Position numbers and translations under genes: made by a program
Notes under the pieces: generated by a model
Database searches by the model: none
Seen by the model: only the letters and a program-made list of their open reading frames with translations
What the model was told of the DNA's origin: nothing
Part shown: positions 25,168-34,798 of the stretch, in pieces
Layout: each line of letters begins with the position of its first letter
How positions within the stretch are numbered: position 1 is the first letter of the stretch
Source: Lachnospiraceae bacterium UBA1712
GTDB taxonomy: Bacteria > Bacillota > Clostridia > Lachnospirales > Lachnospiraceae
Assembly (NCBI GenBank): GCA_002317175.1
Contig: DCJA01000018.1
Location: forward strand, 35,688-99,687
Reading direction: 5' to 3'
DNA: 64,000 nucleotides

Positions 25168-26145
25168 GAATTTTTTATCATTCCTAACATACGCAGCCCT
25201 CCAAATCTCATTGGCGGCCAACATGAATTCTGACTTGTTATTGCTCTTCCTAATTCTCTTTAATGGCTTGTCTATATCCGCAAACTGTGTACCAATATAG
25301 CCCCAGACTTCTTTCATTTTGAACAGAGCATCCTTTTCACTCCAGGTTGTCGCATAGACTTCAAATAAGTCATCGTGAAATGCCTTAAACTCATCTACTG
25401 TCATTTTCTGACCAGTTCTGATTTCTCTGAATATAGCTGGATTTGATATAGCTCCTCGTCCAATCATGATTGCACAAAGCTTGTCACTATCTTCTACCAT
25501 ATCACTTCCATACTTTTCAACAAGCTTCTGATAGTCATCAACCGTCGCAACATCACCATTATAGCATACCTTGGTCCTGCTATGTTCAAATCCATACTCA
25601 AACATTTCCATACGAGGTTTGCCTTTATAATAATCCATCTGAATTCGTGGATGTATTATTAACTCGGATATTGGATACTTATTATATACTCGCATGATAT
25701 CTTCAAAATCCAAAGTATCATCCAAGCCCACTCTGGTCTTAACAGAGATAGCCAGCTTTGATGCAATTTCACTTTCAAATATTCCATCCAACAGAGCATC
25801 CAATATATATAGATCTCTGAACAATCCGCTTCCTCTGTTTTTCTTCACAACAGTGCCCGATGGACAGCCGCAGTTAATATTGATTTCTTTATATCCCAAT
25901 TCACACAGCAGTTCTGCCAGTTCAATAAAATGCTCAGCATTGTTAGTCAGAACCTGAGGTACTACATTTAATCCATCATTATGCTCTGGAATTATCTCTC
26001 TTCCGTCTTTGGTTTTCAGTATTTTGTTTTGATTCGGTGTAATAAATGGAGTGTAATATTTGTCTACATATCCGAAATGCTTTGCTATGGTATTTCGGAA
26101 TATATAACCTGTCAACTCCTCCATTGGCGCAAGGTATAAATCCAT
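25156..26145 (-). CDS. tRNA-dihydrouridine synthase
   Basis: 329 aa. The FMN-binding TIM barrel begins LYLAPMEELTGYIFRN. The catalytic Cys lies in NINCGCPSGTVVKKNRGSGL near residue 92, and LAISVKTRVG, LIIHPR and CYNGDVATVDDY are the substrate and flavin strands, with IMIGRGAISNP near residue 230. It reduces uridines in tRNA D-loops. The family member (DusA, B or C) cannot be fixed by eye. It is a single minus-strand gene between the type I toxin and a 36-bp tandem repeat. Confidence 0.9.
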   Translation of the reverse strand: MDLYLAPMEELTGYIFRNTIAKHFGYVDKYYTPFITPNQNKILKTKDGREIIPEHNDGLNVVPQVLTNNAEHFIELAELLCELGYKEININCGCPSGTVVKKNRGSGLFRDLYILDALLDGIFESEIASKLAISVKTRVGLDDTLDFEDIMRVYNKYPISELIIHPRIQMDYYKGKPRMEMFEYGFEHSRTKVCYNGDVATVDDYQKLVEKYGSDMVEDSDKLCAIMIGRGAISNPAIFREIRTGQKMTVDEFKAFHDDLFEVYATTWSEKDALFKMKEVWGYIGTQFADIDKPLKRIRKSNNKSEFMLAANEIWRAAYVRNDKKFLQY

Positions 26146-26190
26146 TGTATTTCCTATTCCTATGGCAGGTCCCCTAATCTAAGCACATAT

Positions 26191-26283
26191 AAGACTAGCT
26201 AAGCGTATTGTAGTAAAGCTCATAATAAGACTAGCCAAGCGTATTGTAGTAAAGCTCATAATAAGACTAGCCAAGTGCATTGC
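26191..26283. repeat. 36-bp tandem repeat, about 2.5 copies
   Basis: Units start at 26191, 26227 and 26263. The first two differ at one base (AAGACTAGCT versus AAGACTAGCC) and the third diverges after 20 bases. It lies between pilT and dus and appears noncoding. Confidence 0.9.
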
Positions 26284-26304
26284 CGCTAATAAAGCCATAA
26301 AAAA

Positions 26305-26325
26305 GGGCCTCAAAAACTGAGGCCC
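26305..26325 (-). terminator. Terminator of pilT
   Basis: GGGCCTCA-AAAAC-TGAGGCCC is a perfect 8-bp GC-rich stem; on the minus strand it is followed by six T, 22 bp after the pilT stop. Confidence 0.9.
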
Positions 26326-26347
26326 AAATATACTTGATAAATTCTGA

Positions 26348-27409
26348 TTACAGAAGCTTCTGCTCCATAGCGTCTGGATCAACTGAGTACTGAATAGCTG
26401 TATCTCTGTCAATCTTGAATGCTTCGTATAATTCCTTAAGAGAATCATCCATAGTAATCATACCCATCTTACGATTTGTCTGCATAACTGAGTTAAGCTG
26501 ATGTGACTTACCTTCACGAATCATGTTCTTAACAGCGTTTGTAGTATGAAGTACTTCGAATGCTGCAACTCGTCCGTCACCTTCAAGTGTAGGCATAAGC
26601 TGCTGAGAAATAACTGCCTCAAGTACGGCTGCAAACTGAACTCTGATCTGCTGCTGCTGATGAGGAGGGAATACGTCGATTACACGGTCTACAGTACTTG
26701 CTGCACCAATTGTATGCAGTGTTGAAAGAACCAAGTGACCAGTTTCAGCTGCTGTGATAGCTGTTGAAATTGTTTCGTAGTCACGCATCTCACCTACGAG
26801 AATAACGTCTGGATCTTCACGGAGTGCAGCTCTAAGAGCATTAGCATATGTCTCTGTATCAAGACCAATTTCTCTCTGGTTAACAATTGAAAGATCATGT
26901 CTGTGTAAGTACTCGATAGGATCCTCAAGTGTAATGATATGTGCATCTCTTCTATGGTTGATTGTATTAATAATAGAAGCAAGGGTTGTTGACTTACCGG
27001 AACCTGTAGGTCCTGTTACAAGGATAAGTCCACGCTTTCTGCTCCAAAGATCAATAACTGAATCTGGAACACCCAAAAGTGATGGAGATGGAACCTCTGA
27101 GTTAACAAGACGTAAAGCCATCGCAGCTGTACCTCTCTGCTTAAATGCGTTAACACGGAAACGTCCATGCTCTGGTATAGAATATGAGAAGTCATGCTCA
27201 CCATGCTGCTCATATGCTCGCTTCTGCCAATCATTCATAACATAGTCTAAAAGACGCTGTGTATCAGCTGGCATAAGAATCTTATAGCTTGCGTCTACAG
27301 GTACAAGTCTACCATTAAGACGCATCTTTGGTGGCAAACCAACAGTGATATGAACATCGGATGCACCTGCATCTATGGCTCTTACAAGAATCTCATCAAT
27401 TTCATTCAT
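26348..27409 (-). CDS. pilT: PilT-type twitching-motility retraction ATPase
   Basis: 353 aa, normal PilT length. ASDVHITVGLPPKMRLNGRL is the N-terminal PAS-like part. Walker A is LVTGPTGSGKSTTLASI near residue 133, the Asp box is ITLEDPIEYLHR, Walker B is LREDPDVILVGEMRD near residue 200 and the His box LSTLHTIGAAS near residue 228. It powers type IV pilus retraction and DNA uptake. No other pilus gene is adjacent; the rest must lie elsewhere. Together with comM and dprA in this window it hints at natural competence. Confidence 0.93.
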   Translation of the reverse strand: MNEIDEILVRAIDAGASDVHITVGLPPKMRLNGRLVPVDASYKILMPADTQRLLDYVMNDWQKRAYEQHGEHDFSYSIPEHGRFRVNAFKQRGTAAMALRLVNSEVPSPSLLGVPDSVIDLWSRKRGLILVTGPTGSGKSTTLASIINTINHRRDAHIITLEDPIEYLHRHDLSIVNQREIGLDTETYANALRAALREDPDVILVGEMRDYETISTAITAAETGHLVLSTLHTIGAASTVDRVIDVFPPHQQQQIRVQFAAVLEAVISQQLMPTLEGDGRVAAFEVLHTTNAVKNMIREGKSHQLNSVMQTNRKMGMITMDDSLKELYEAFKIDRDTAIQYSVDPDAMEQKLL

Positions 27410-27630
27410 AGTTATAACACCCCTTACTTAAAAATTTCCTTCATAACAGATATTCTAGCACAATTTTTAGTTCATAACTACTTTAAATTGTAAATAATTT
27501 GTAAATAGTAGACTATAAAGAACATATCATTTAAAGACTATAAATAATATGCTAAAAACTATTATTAATAATACGTAAAAACTTACTATTAATAATACGT
27601 TGATAGTAATATCAAAATGAAAATAAAAAA

Positions 27631-27656
27631 GACCTCGTATGACGGTACGAGGTCTT
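27631..27656 (-). terminator. Terminator of rpsT
   Basis: GACCTCGT and ACGAGGTC pair around ATGACGGT; on the minus strand it is followed by a T-rich run. It lies 30 bp after the rpsT stop. From here to 27409 the DNA is AT-rich, with a repeated ATTAATAATACG. Confidence 0.85.
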
Positions 27657-27685
27657 TGAGTCTTTTCTAATATATCAAAAAGCGA

Positions 27686-27949
27686 TTAAGCCATCTTGTT
27701 AACAGCTTTTGTCATACGAGAAACTTTTCTAGAAGTTGTGTTCTTATGATAAACACCCTTAGAAGTAGCCATATCCATAGCCTTTGTAGCATCTGTTAAA
27801 GCTGCCTGAGCTGCTGCCTTATCATCTGCATCAATAGCAGCGTAAACTTTCTTTACAGAAGTCTTAACTGCAGACTTGATAGACTTATTTCTCTCTGCAT
27901 TTCTCTCGCTTACAAGAATTCTCTTCTTAGCTGATTTAATGTTTGCCAT
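27686..27949 (-). CDS. rpsT: 30S ribosomal protein S20
   Basis: 87 aa from the ATG at 27949 (MANIKSAKKRILVSERN), which has AGGAGGAAAA upstream; an upstream in-frame ATG would add ten residues. The highly basic helical protein, with SIKSAVKTSVKKVYAAID and KGVYHKNTTSRKVSRMTK, is canonical S20, which binds 16S rRNA early in 30S assembly. It is transcribed alone from its own promoter with a leader of about 80 nt. Confidence 0.97.
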   Translation of the reverse strand: MANIKSAKKRILVSERNAERNKSIKSAVKTSVKKVYAAIDADDKAAAQAALTDATKAMDMATSKGVYHKNTTSRKVSRMTKAVNKMA

Positions 27950-28036
27950 GCTTATTTTCCTCCTATGTCGAATAATCACGTATACCGGTGTACATCTAAG
28001 CCGGACACGGACGATTCGATGTAAACACGCTTAATT

Positions 28037-28065
28037 ATGATAAATCAAGTGATTATTATTGTCAA
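28037..28065 (-). promoter_or_regulatory. rpsT promoter
   Basis: Minus strand: TTGACA (28060-28065), exactly 17 bp, TATCAT (28037-28042), upstream of a GC-rich leader containing GTCCGTGTCCGG. Confidence 0.75.
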
Positions 28066-28095
28066 CAATTTTATATATATTTTTTTGTTTATTTT

Positions 28096-29511
28096 TTATA
28101 ATAAGAAGTTCGCCAACACCCTATTGCTCACATCAATGCCCTTGGCAGTCAGCCTGATGACATCTGCTTCAACATCTAACAAGCCTTCAGACCTAAGTTT
28201 ATCAATGGCTGTTCCATATACTTCTTCTATATTCTTATGGAAACGCGACCTAAACTCTTCCTTTGATATTCCCTTCATCATACGGAGGCCAAGATACATG
28301 AACTCTTCCATTTGCTCATTTACAGACATAAGCTGAATTGCCTCATGGTATTTCTCTGCCAACAGAATCTGTCCGAATTCCTCTCTGCTAAGAGATCTTG
28401 ACGCTTCCAGCTCTTCCTCGAAGTCATCATCCTCGCTATAGTCACCTGCTCCTACATAGTAAGGCTGATTCTGAGCATTGCCCTTATTATTGCAGGCGCC
28501 TATATATTTGTACCAGTCATCGGTATTGCTGTATCTGATATTCTTTATATAGCTTGATGCACCTAATCCAAAACCAATATATTCAGTTCCATCCCAGTAG
28601 CTCTTGTTATGAGCACACTCATATCCATCCATACTGTAGTTAGAAATCTCGTATCTGTGGTAACCGGCCCCTCTCAATAGCTGATCGGTGAGATAATACA
28701 TCTCTCTCTCAGTATCTTCATCTGGCAAATCCGGCCATAATTGCATATCTGCGCCCATCTGGCTCTGAGGAACCACCTCGCCCTTGATATTGACTGTAGC
28801 AGTCGATTCTTTATCTTCGCCGTATATATCATAAAACGGAGTCTCCTCCTCCACTATCAGGCTGTAAGAAGATATGTGCTCAGGCTTAAGCTTTATTACC
28901 TTTTCGAGGGTCTGACTGTAGCTTTCGAGTGTCTGACCAGGAATGGCACTCATCAGATCTATGTTAATATTCTCAAACCCTGCTTCCCTTGCCCAGTTAT
29001 AGGTATCAAGGAATTCCTGATAATTATGAATTCTGCCAAGATGTTTTAATTCATCGTCATTGGCAGACTGCAATCCAATACTTATTCGATTGATGCCCAT
29101 TTCCTTCCAGGCCTGTAATTTTTCCTTAGTAGCAGTTCCTGGATTACACTCTATTGTAATCTCTGCAACAGCTGCCATGCCTGAACCATCTGTATTATTT
29201 ACGCCCTGCTTGTCTACTGGCACGTCGCAACTTACCATATTAAATCTGTTTCTGATGGCCTCTAGTATCCTGCCTATCTGAGCTGCTTCAAGAATAGACG
29301 GAGTTCCACCACCAAAGAAAACAGTAGCCACTTCGTATTGACTATTCAAGTCACTATCATCTAAGCCATAATATTCTATTTCTTTTATCAACGCATCCAC
29401 ATATTCCTGCTTTTCCGCTGCCGTTCCTTTTGCTGAAAGGAAATCACAGTAGAGACACTTCTTTACGCAAAATGGAATATGTACATATATTGCAAGTTTT
29501 CTTCTATTCAC
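28096..29511 (-). CDS. hemW: HemW radical-SAM heme chaperone (HemN-like)
   Basis: 471 aa. The radical-SAM cluster site is HIPFCVKKCLYCDF (C-x3-C-x2-C) at residue 11, followed by VFFGGGTPSIL near 66 and the SAM strands TIECNPGT, NRISIGLQSAND and NIDLMSAIPGQT. HemW inserts heme into proteins; older annotation calls it coproporphyrinogen oxidase. It is about 80 residues longer than usual owing to acidic insertions near 215-245 and 345-375. It follows lepA by 20 bp in the widespread lepA-hemW order. Confidence 0.92.
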   Translation of the reverse strand: MNRRKLAIYVHIPFCVKKCLYCDFLSAKGTAAEKQEYVDALIKEIEYYGLDDSDLNSQYEVATVFFGGGTPSILEAAQIGRILEAIRNRFNMVSCDVPVDKQGVNNTDGSGMAAVAEITIECNPGTATKEKLQAWKEMGINRISIGLQSANDDELKHLGRIHNYQEFLDTYNWAREAGFENINIDLMSAIPGQTLESYSQTLEKVIKLKPEHISSYSLIVEEETPFYDIYGEDKESTATVNIKGEVVPQSQMGADMQLWPDLPDEDTEREMYYLTDQLLRGAGYHRYEISNYSMDGYECAHNKSYWDGTEYIGFGLGASSYIKNIRYSNTDDWYKYIGACNNKGNAQNQPYYVGAGDYSEDDDFEEELEASRSLSREEFGQILLAEKYHEAIQLMSVNEQMEEFMYLGLRMMKGISKEEFRSRFHKNIEEVYGTAIDKLRSEGLLDVEADVIRLTAKGIDVSNRVLANFLL

Positions 29512-29531
29512 AGTACAAACACCCCAAAGCC

Positions 29532-31346
29532 TTAATCCTCATCAAGCTTAAGCACGCTCATAAATGCCTTCTGTGGTATCTCAACGTTACCAATCTGACG
29601 CATTCTCTTCTTACCTTCCTTCTGTTTTTCAAGAAGTTTCTTCTTACGACTGATATCACCACCATAACACTTGGCAAGAACGTCCTTACGAACTGCCTTA
29701 ACTGTCTCCCTGGCAATAACCTTGCCACCAATCGCTGCCTGAATAGGTACTTCAAACATATGTCTTGGGATTTCTTCCTTAAGACGCTCGCACATTCTTC
29801 TGCCACGCTCGTAGGCACTCTCCTTATGTACGATAAATGATAATGCGTCAACTTCCTCTTTATTTATCAGAATATCCAACTTAACCAGTTCTGATTTCTC
29901 ATAGCCCTTAAGCTCATAATCAAAGGAAGCATATCCTCTTGAACGGCTCTTAAGTGCATCAAAGAAATCATATATTATCTCATTGAGTGGGATCTCGTAT
30001 TTGAGAAGCACACGAGTCTCCTCCATGTAGTCCATTCCAAGATGCTTGCCGCGTCTTTCCTGACAAAGCTGCATAATGGCACCAAGATACTCTGTTGTAA
30101 CCATTATTTCCGCTGTTACAATAGGCTCCTCCATATGTTCTATCTCTGATGGGTCCGGAAGATTTGATGGATTAGTGAGTTCTATCATATCCCCATTTGT
30201 CTTATATACTCTGTAGATAACGCCTGGAGCTGTTGTAACCAGGTCCAGATTATATTCTCGCTCAAGTCTTTCCTGAATAATCTCAAGATGCAACAGACCA
30301 AGGAAACCGCATCTGAAGCCAAATCCAAGCGCTATTGATGTCTCTGGTTCAAAATAGAGAGAAGCATCATTAAGCTGTAGCTTCTCGAGAGCATCCTTAA
30401 GATCTTCATATTTGGCACTGTCTGCAGGATACATACCGCAGTAAACCATAGATTTTACTTCCTTGTAGCCTGGAAGTGCTTCTGCACATGGATTATTTGC
30501 ATCAGTAACAGTATCACCAACAGCTGTGTCCTTAACATTTTTAATGGAAGCTGTGATATATCCAACCATACCTGCCTTAAGTTCATCACAAGGCATAAAT
30601 GAGCCAGCTCCAAAGGTACCAACCTCAACTACATCACATACTGCGCCCGTAGCCATCATCTTAATAGTAGTACCCTTTTTAACGCAGCCATCCATAAGTC
30701 TGCAGAAAATGATAACTCCCCTATAAGAATCGTATAATGAATCAAATATTAGCGCCTTAAGGGGTGCATCAACATCTCCCACTGGTGCTGGGATCTTATG
30801 AACTATCTGTTCCAGTACATCCTCAATGCCAATACCATTTTTAGCACTGATAAGTGGTGCATCCTGAGCCTCCAGTCCTATTACATCCTCAATTTCATCG
30901 ATAACTCTCTGAGGTTCAGCACTTGGAAGGTCAATCTTATTGATTACAGGGAATACATCCAGATTGTGATCCAGGGCCAGATATACATTGGCAAGCGTCT
31001 GCGCTTCAATACCCTGAGCAGCATCTACTACCAGAATTGCTCCATCGCAGGCTGCCAGTGAACGGCTTACCTCGTAGTTAAAGTCTACATGTCCTGGTGT
31101 ATCTATCAAATTGAAGATATATTCCTCTCCATCATTTGCCTTATATACTGTTCTTACAGTCTGAGCCTTGATTGTGATACCACGTTCTCTTTCAATGTCC
31201 ATGTTATCAAGAACCTGCTCCTGCATTTCTCTTTCTGTAAGAAGACCTGTCTTCTCTATAATTCGGTCAGCCAGTGTGGACTTACCATGATCTATGTGCG
31301 CGACTATACAGAAGTTACGTATTTTGCTCTGATCGAAATTTGACAT
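29532..31346 (-). CDS. lepA: Elongation factor 4 (LepA), ribosome back-translocase GTPase
   Basis: About 604 aa. G motifs: IVAHIDHGKSTLADRI (G1), DTPGHVDF (G3) and VINKIDLP (G4). The LepA-specific C-terminal domain ends with GGDISRKKKLLEKQKEGKKR and NVEIPQKAFMSVLKLDED. It remodels stalled ribosomes. I start at the ATG at 31346 (MSNFDQSKIRN), with GGAG seven bases upstream. It forms an operon with hemW. Confidence 0.96.
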   Translation of the reverse strand: MSNFDQSKIRNFCIVAHIDHGKSTLADRIIEKTGLLTEREMQEQVLDNMDIERERGITIKAQTVRTVYKANDGEEYIFNLIDTPGHVDFNYEVSRSLAACDGAILVVDAAQGIEAQTLANVYLALDHNLDVFPVINKIDLPSAEPQRVIDEIEDVIGLEAQDAPLISAKNGIGIEDVLEQIVHKIPAPVGDVDAPLKALIFDSLYDSYRGVIIFCRLMDGCVKKGTTIKMMATGAVCDVVEVGTFGAGSFMPCDELKAGMVGYITASIKNVKDTAVGDTVTDANNPCAEALPGYKEVKSMVYCGMYPADSAKYEDLKDALEKLQLNDASLYFEPETSIALGFGFRCGFLGLLHLEIIQERLEREYNLDLVTTAPGVIYRVYKTNGDMIELTNPSNLPDPSEIEHMEEPIVTAEIMVTTEYLGAIMQLCQERRGKHLGMDYMEETRVLLKYEIPLNEIIYDFFDALKSRSRGYASFDYELKGYEKSELVKLDILINKEEVDALSFIVHKESAYERGRRMCERLKEEIPRHMFEVPIQAAIGGKVIARETVKAVRKDVLAKCYGGDISRKKKLLEKQKEGKKRMRQIGNVEIPQKAFMSVLKLDED

Positions 31347-31408
31347 ACTAATCTCCATTCCGCCCTATGTCATACAGCATTAATTTCGCTATATCCTATC
31401 ATAAGTGG

Positions 31409-33805
31409 TTATTTTTTCTTCTTATTCTTTGCCGATGCAGTAACCTCTGCTGTAGCCTTGGCATCTACTGTTGGGGTAGCCTTGGCATCCTTGTCACTTA
31501 CTGAATCTGCAGTCTCTTCTTCATCTGCTACAATTCCAGTTGGATTGCTACGGGTTTCTTTGAGCATATATCTTCTGATTCCAGTATCACTAGTTATACT
31601 TACTACATCTCCAGATAATTCTACGCTCTTGGCATCGCCTATCTCTTCAACTTCAGCAAATGTCTCATCTATAATGCTTCCCTTGCCATTCTTAACTACA
31701 AATGCATAACCATCAACAAATGATGTTGCATCATCATAAACTACTTTTACATCCTGTCCCTTAAGATCAATATAGCCTGCTTTATTGGCATCTTTATACA
31801 TCCAGTAGTTTGCTGACATATCCATATCAATCTCATCATATACAGCCACAACAATCTTATCGTCAACTGTATCTGAAGTCATGCCCTGTGCCTTACTGAT
31901 ATCAATGAGAACATCCTTATCTCCTACGTGAAGAACCATCATTGATCCATAATTGTAGTAGACTTCACCATCATACACATATCCCTTGGCAACAACTGCT
32001 CCGTTGTTAAAATTACCAACCTTAAAGCCCTTCTTTGCATCTGCAGCAAGATATGCCACGTCAAGGTCAGCGTACCAGGCACCTTTATCTGTGTACCACG
32101 AATATGAATCTTCTACATCATACATATCCTTATATACGAAGAAGCCTCCTACAGGTGCGTTGAGAATCTCATTCATATGAAATACTGGACCATTGGAAGA
32201 ATACTCATCTGATTCAGCACTATCATCTGCATCTTCTGTGTCAGATGTCTCATCGCTCTCCTCTGTATCTTCTGTAGCTTCTGAATCAGCACTATCACTA
32301 TCATCTGCTAACTTCTCATCTTTAGCTTTTATTTTTTCATCCAATTCTTTTATGGTATCTTCGTCTGTGACCTCATTGCCATCAGCATCATAAAATGCCT
32401 TTTCGCCCTTATCTGTCAAAAATACACTGTAACCTAATTCTTTTACTTTGGCCTGATACTTTTCAAAGCTCAGCTCTTCCGTTTTTTCCGACTGCGAGTC
32501 TGACTTATTGTCCTTTTTAGAAGTCTTCAGACTTTTTTGAATTTCCTTATTTGCCTGCTTCCACTCTTTTACCTGTGCTTTAAACTTATCAATACCAGGC
32601 GCCTTGGCAAACCATTTGATCTTGCCCTTTTCATCCATGAGACCACAGTTGAGATTGGTTGGATTGCTATCCTGGTCCTCTGTTGGAACTGCACTAAATC
32701 CCATAACAACCGTTTGTCCATCCACAAAACCATTCATAGAAGCCTGGTCATTGACATATAGCGTAAGATATGGCTTGTCTGCCTTTGCAAACTTGTAATA
32801 CTCAATTCTATTCTTACGGCTATCTTCGTCGTCCTCTACTGATAGAATATAGCTGTCACCACTTGCTACTATCTTATTATTGCCCTTGTACAGTTCTTTA
32901 CCAGTATTATCAAATAAGCTGTAGGTAGTAGTTGTATCCTCATAGGAATATGTGGTTCCGTCCTTTTCCTCTGTAACGCTTTCTGTCTTACTTACAGAGA
33001 GAGCAAACATACCCTCCGAGGTTGGAAGCTGTTCAATCTCAGCATACTTTACAGCAACTATTTCCTTGCCTTCATAATCGATTGCACCATATTTGTCAGC
33101 TTTTCTGACAATGACTACACCACCATCAGCATAGATACATTCGTCATATCTTGCATTGCCCTGGACCACACCGATAAGACTTTCCTCCGGCATTTCCTCT
33201 TCCACAACTTCAACCGTTGGAATTACAGTAGGCTTTACCTCTTCTGGGACCTCTGTTGGAATGACAACCACAACAGTCTCTTTTTCCTCATCAATAGCCT
33301 TGTTCTTACCGCCCATGATTGCGGCCACATATACTGCTGCCAGTAAAATGAACACACCACCAGCTGCAACTATAGCTATCTTAATTTTCTTAATGAGCTC
33401 GTCCTTTTTGTCCGAAACCTGGTCAGGATCTTCTTCAACTGCATTCTCAGCTGTCTTTGTCTCATCCCCAGTTGCTTCATCAGCTATCTTTGTTTCGGTC
33501 TCAACCGCTTCTGCCTCTGCCTCAGTTGTAGCAGTCTCAACCGCTTCTGCCTCTGCCTCAGTTGTAGCTGTCTCCTCTGAATTAGCCTCAGCAGCACTTG
33601 CCTCAACCTCAGTTTCAGTTGCTTTTGTATCTGCCTCAACTGTTTCTGCCTCGGTCTCGGCTACCTCAGCTTCAGTCTCAACTACTTCAGCCGCCTCAGC
33701 TTTCTTTACCTCGACTTCAACCACTTCAGCTTTCTTCGCCTCATCTTCAGCCTTTGTCTCTATGGCTTCATTCAATTCTTTCTTGTTCTCATCTACTGGT
33801 TCCAT
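31409..33805 (-). CDS. Large membrane-anchored protein with acidic repeat N-terminus and WG-like repeats
   Basis: 798 aa. Residues 1-138 are low-complexity Glu/Ala/Thr/Val, including an exact 12-residue tandem repeat (TATTEAEAEAVE twice, 79-102). A membrane helix spans about 141-166, so the acidic part is probably cytoplasmic. The external part has WG-like repeats: KYGAIDYEGKEIVAVKYAEI near 235 and KAGYIDLKGQDVKVVYDDAT near 705. A central Ser/Asp/Glu-rich linker lies near 425-545. The C-terminus is Lys-rich. Function unknown; a surface or envelope role is likely. It is upstream of lepA on the same strand. Confidence 0.75.
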   Translation of the reverse strand: MEPVDENKKELNEAIETKAEDEAKKAEVVEVEVKKAEAAEVVETEAEVAETEAETVEADTKATETEVEASAAEANSEETATTEAEAEAVETATTEAEAEAVETETKIADEATGDETKTAENAVEEDPDQVSDKKDELIKKIKIAIVAAGGVFILLAAVYVAAIMGGKNKAIDEEKETVVVVIPTEVPEEVKPTVIPTVEVVEEEMPEESLIGVVQGNARYDECIYADGGVVIVRKADKYGAIDYEGKEIVAVKYAEIEQLPTSEGMFALSVSKTESVTEEKDGTTYSYEDTTTTYSLFDNTGKELYKGNNKIVASGDSYILSVEDDEDSRKNRIEYYKFAKADKPYLTLYVNDQASMNGFVDGQTVVMGFSAVPTEDQDSNPTNLNCGLMDEKGKIKWFAKAPGIDKFKAQVKEWKQANKEIQKSLKTSKKDNKSDSQSEKTEELSFEKYQAKVKELGYSVFLTDKGEKAFYDADGNEVTDEDTIKELDEKIKAKDEKLADDSDSADSEATEDTEESDETSDTEDADDSAESDEYSSNGPVFHMNEILNAPVGGFFVYKDMYDVEDSYSWYTDKGAWYADLDVAYLAADAKKGFKVGNFNNGAVVAKGYVYDGEVYYNYGSMMVLHVGDKDVLIDISKAQGMTSDTVDDKIVVAVYDEIDMDMSANYWMYKDANKAGYIDLKGQDVKVVYDDATSFVDGYAFVVKNGKGSIIDETFAEVEEIGDAKSVELSGDVVSITSDTGIRRYMLKETRSNPTGIVADEEETADSVSDKDAKATPTVDAKATAEVTASAKNKKKK
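33500..33571. repeat. Two exact copies of a 36-bp unit inside the acidic repeat gene
   Basis: The unit encodes TATTEAEAEAVE and is duplicated without change, keeping frame, which suggests recent slippage. Confidence 0.85.
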
Positions 33806-33856
33806 AATTTCTCCTCAAATAGACCACTTCTATTTATACCCTTAAAACCTCACAAA

Positions 33857-33886
33857 GAGAGATGTTATATCAAGATAGCATCTCTC
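33857..33886 (-). terminator. Hairpin after the TPM-domain gene
   Basis: GAGAGATG and CATCTCTC form the stem, followed by TTTGTG on the minus strand, 27 bp after the stop. Confidence 0.6.
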
Positions 33887-33912
33887 CTGTTAATATCCCA
33901 AAATATTCTTAT

Positions 33913-34788
33913 TTATCTGCTGTGACCGCCGCCGCCGTGGCTGTGTCCACCGGATGACATATGTCCACCAGATCCACCACCACTGCTGGTCTCAATCTTT
34001 CTCTTAGTTACACTCTTTCTTAAGAATATATCCTGCTTACGTGTAATATTGGGTCTGCCATTTTGTACATATGTAGTACTTGTAGTAGTAACACTTCCCA
34101 GCTTGCTCTTCCAATTGATAAGCACATATATCAATGATATAAATAGAGCACTGGCAAGTATATATACCGGTTTCATATTTTCAGCAGCAATTCTTGCTCC
34201 ACTTTCAATGCTCATATATCTTGGAATCAGCGAAACCACTCTTTTGTATGCTGCAAAATAATCATCTGAGTCCGAATAATCAGTCAGATTTTCAAGTGCA
34301 TCATCCATTATGGACTCACATTCACTCTGTGAAAGCTGACTCATAGCAAGACAACTGGTAGAAATCCATGAGTACACTTTTCCTGTGGATGGTTCACGAT
34401 ACAGATTATCAACAAAGACTATGCTGTTGCCATAAGCCTTGTCATAACCCATCTTGTTCTGGTCAGCAAAATCATCTGCATACTCCATTACCCACTTATT
34501 CGCTGGTGAACTGTATCTGCCCTCAAGTGATTCATTGAGCGTAATAACTGCTATGTCACACTGAGTCTTATTTTCAACTGCCGCAATCAATGCCTCAAGT
34601 TCAAAAACCTGACTGTCTGTAAGTGCACCTGAGTAATTGAACACATTGTTGCTAATTAATGATTCAGTATTTGTTGCTGCCGCATTCTGCTCTGGGCTGC
34701 CTGTTGCTACTCTCACAATTATGCACACCAATGCAATAACTGCTGTGATTATAAAAGGAATTTTAAAGTATTTAAAATATCTCTGCAT
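33913..34788 (-). CDS. TPM-domain (TLP18.3/Psb32/MOLO-1) membrane protein
   Basis: 291 aa. A membrane helix at residues 8-28 is followed by a TPM domain: NYSGALTDSQVFELEALIAA near 52 and TQCDIAVITLNESL near 75, then a second helix near 205-225. The tail is Gly/His/Ser-rich (SSGGGSGGHMSSGGHSHGGG), as in many TPM proteins, and could bind metal. TPM proteins are thought to act in envelope protein quality control, but no reaction is firmly known. It is 10 bp downstream of a zinc-ribbon gene, probably one operon. Confidence 0.85.
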   Translation of the reverse strand: MQRYFKYFKIPFIITAVIALVCIIVRVATGSPEQNAAATNTESLISNNVFNYSGALTDSQVFELEALIAAVENKTQCDIAVITLNESLEGRYSSPANKWVMEYADDFADQNKMGYDKAYGNSIVFVDNLYREPSTGKVYSWISTSCLAMSQLSQSECESIMDDALENLTDYSDSDDYFAAYKRVVSLIPRYMSIESGARIAAENMKPVYILASALFISLIYVLINWKSKLGSVTTTSTTYVQNGRPNITRKQDIFLRKSVTKRKIETSSGGGSGGHMSSGGHSHGGGGHSR

Positions 34789-34798
34789 CTCATTCCTC

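Noticed and set aside
26191..26283. CRISPR-like array
   Set aside because: The 36-bp units are contiguous with no spacers, number only 2.5 and have no cas genes nearby; it is a simple tandem repeat.
33156..33845. 229-codon plus-strand frame rich in Ser/Ala/Val
   Set aside because: It is the complement of the Glu/Ala/Thr-rich acidic tract of the minus-strand gene, which has the ribosome site and domain structure.
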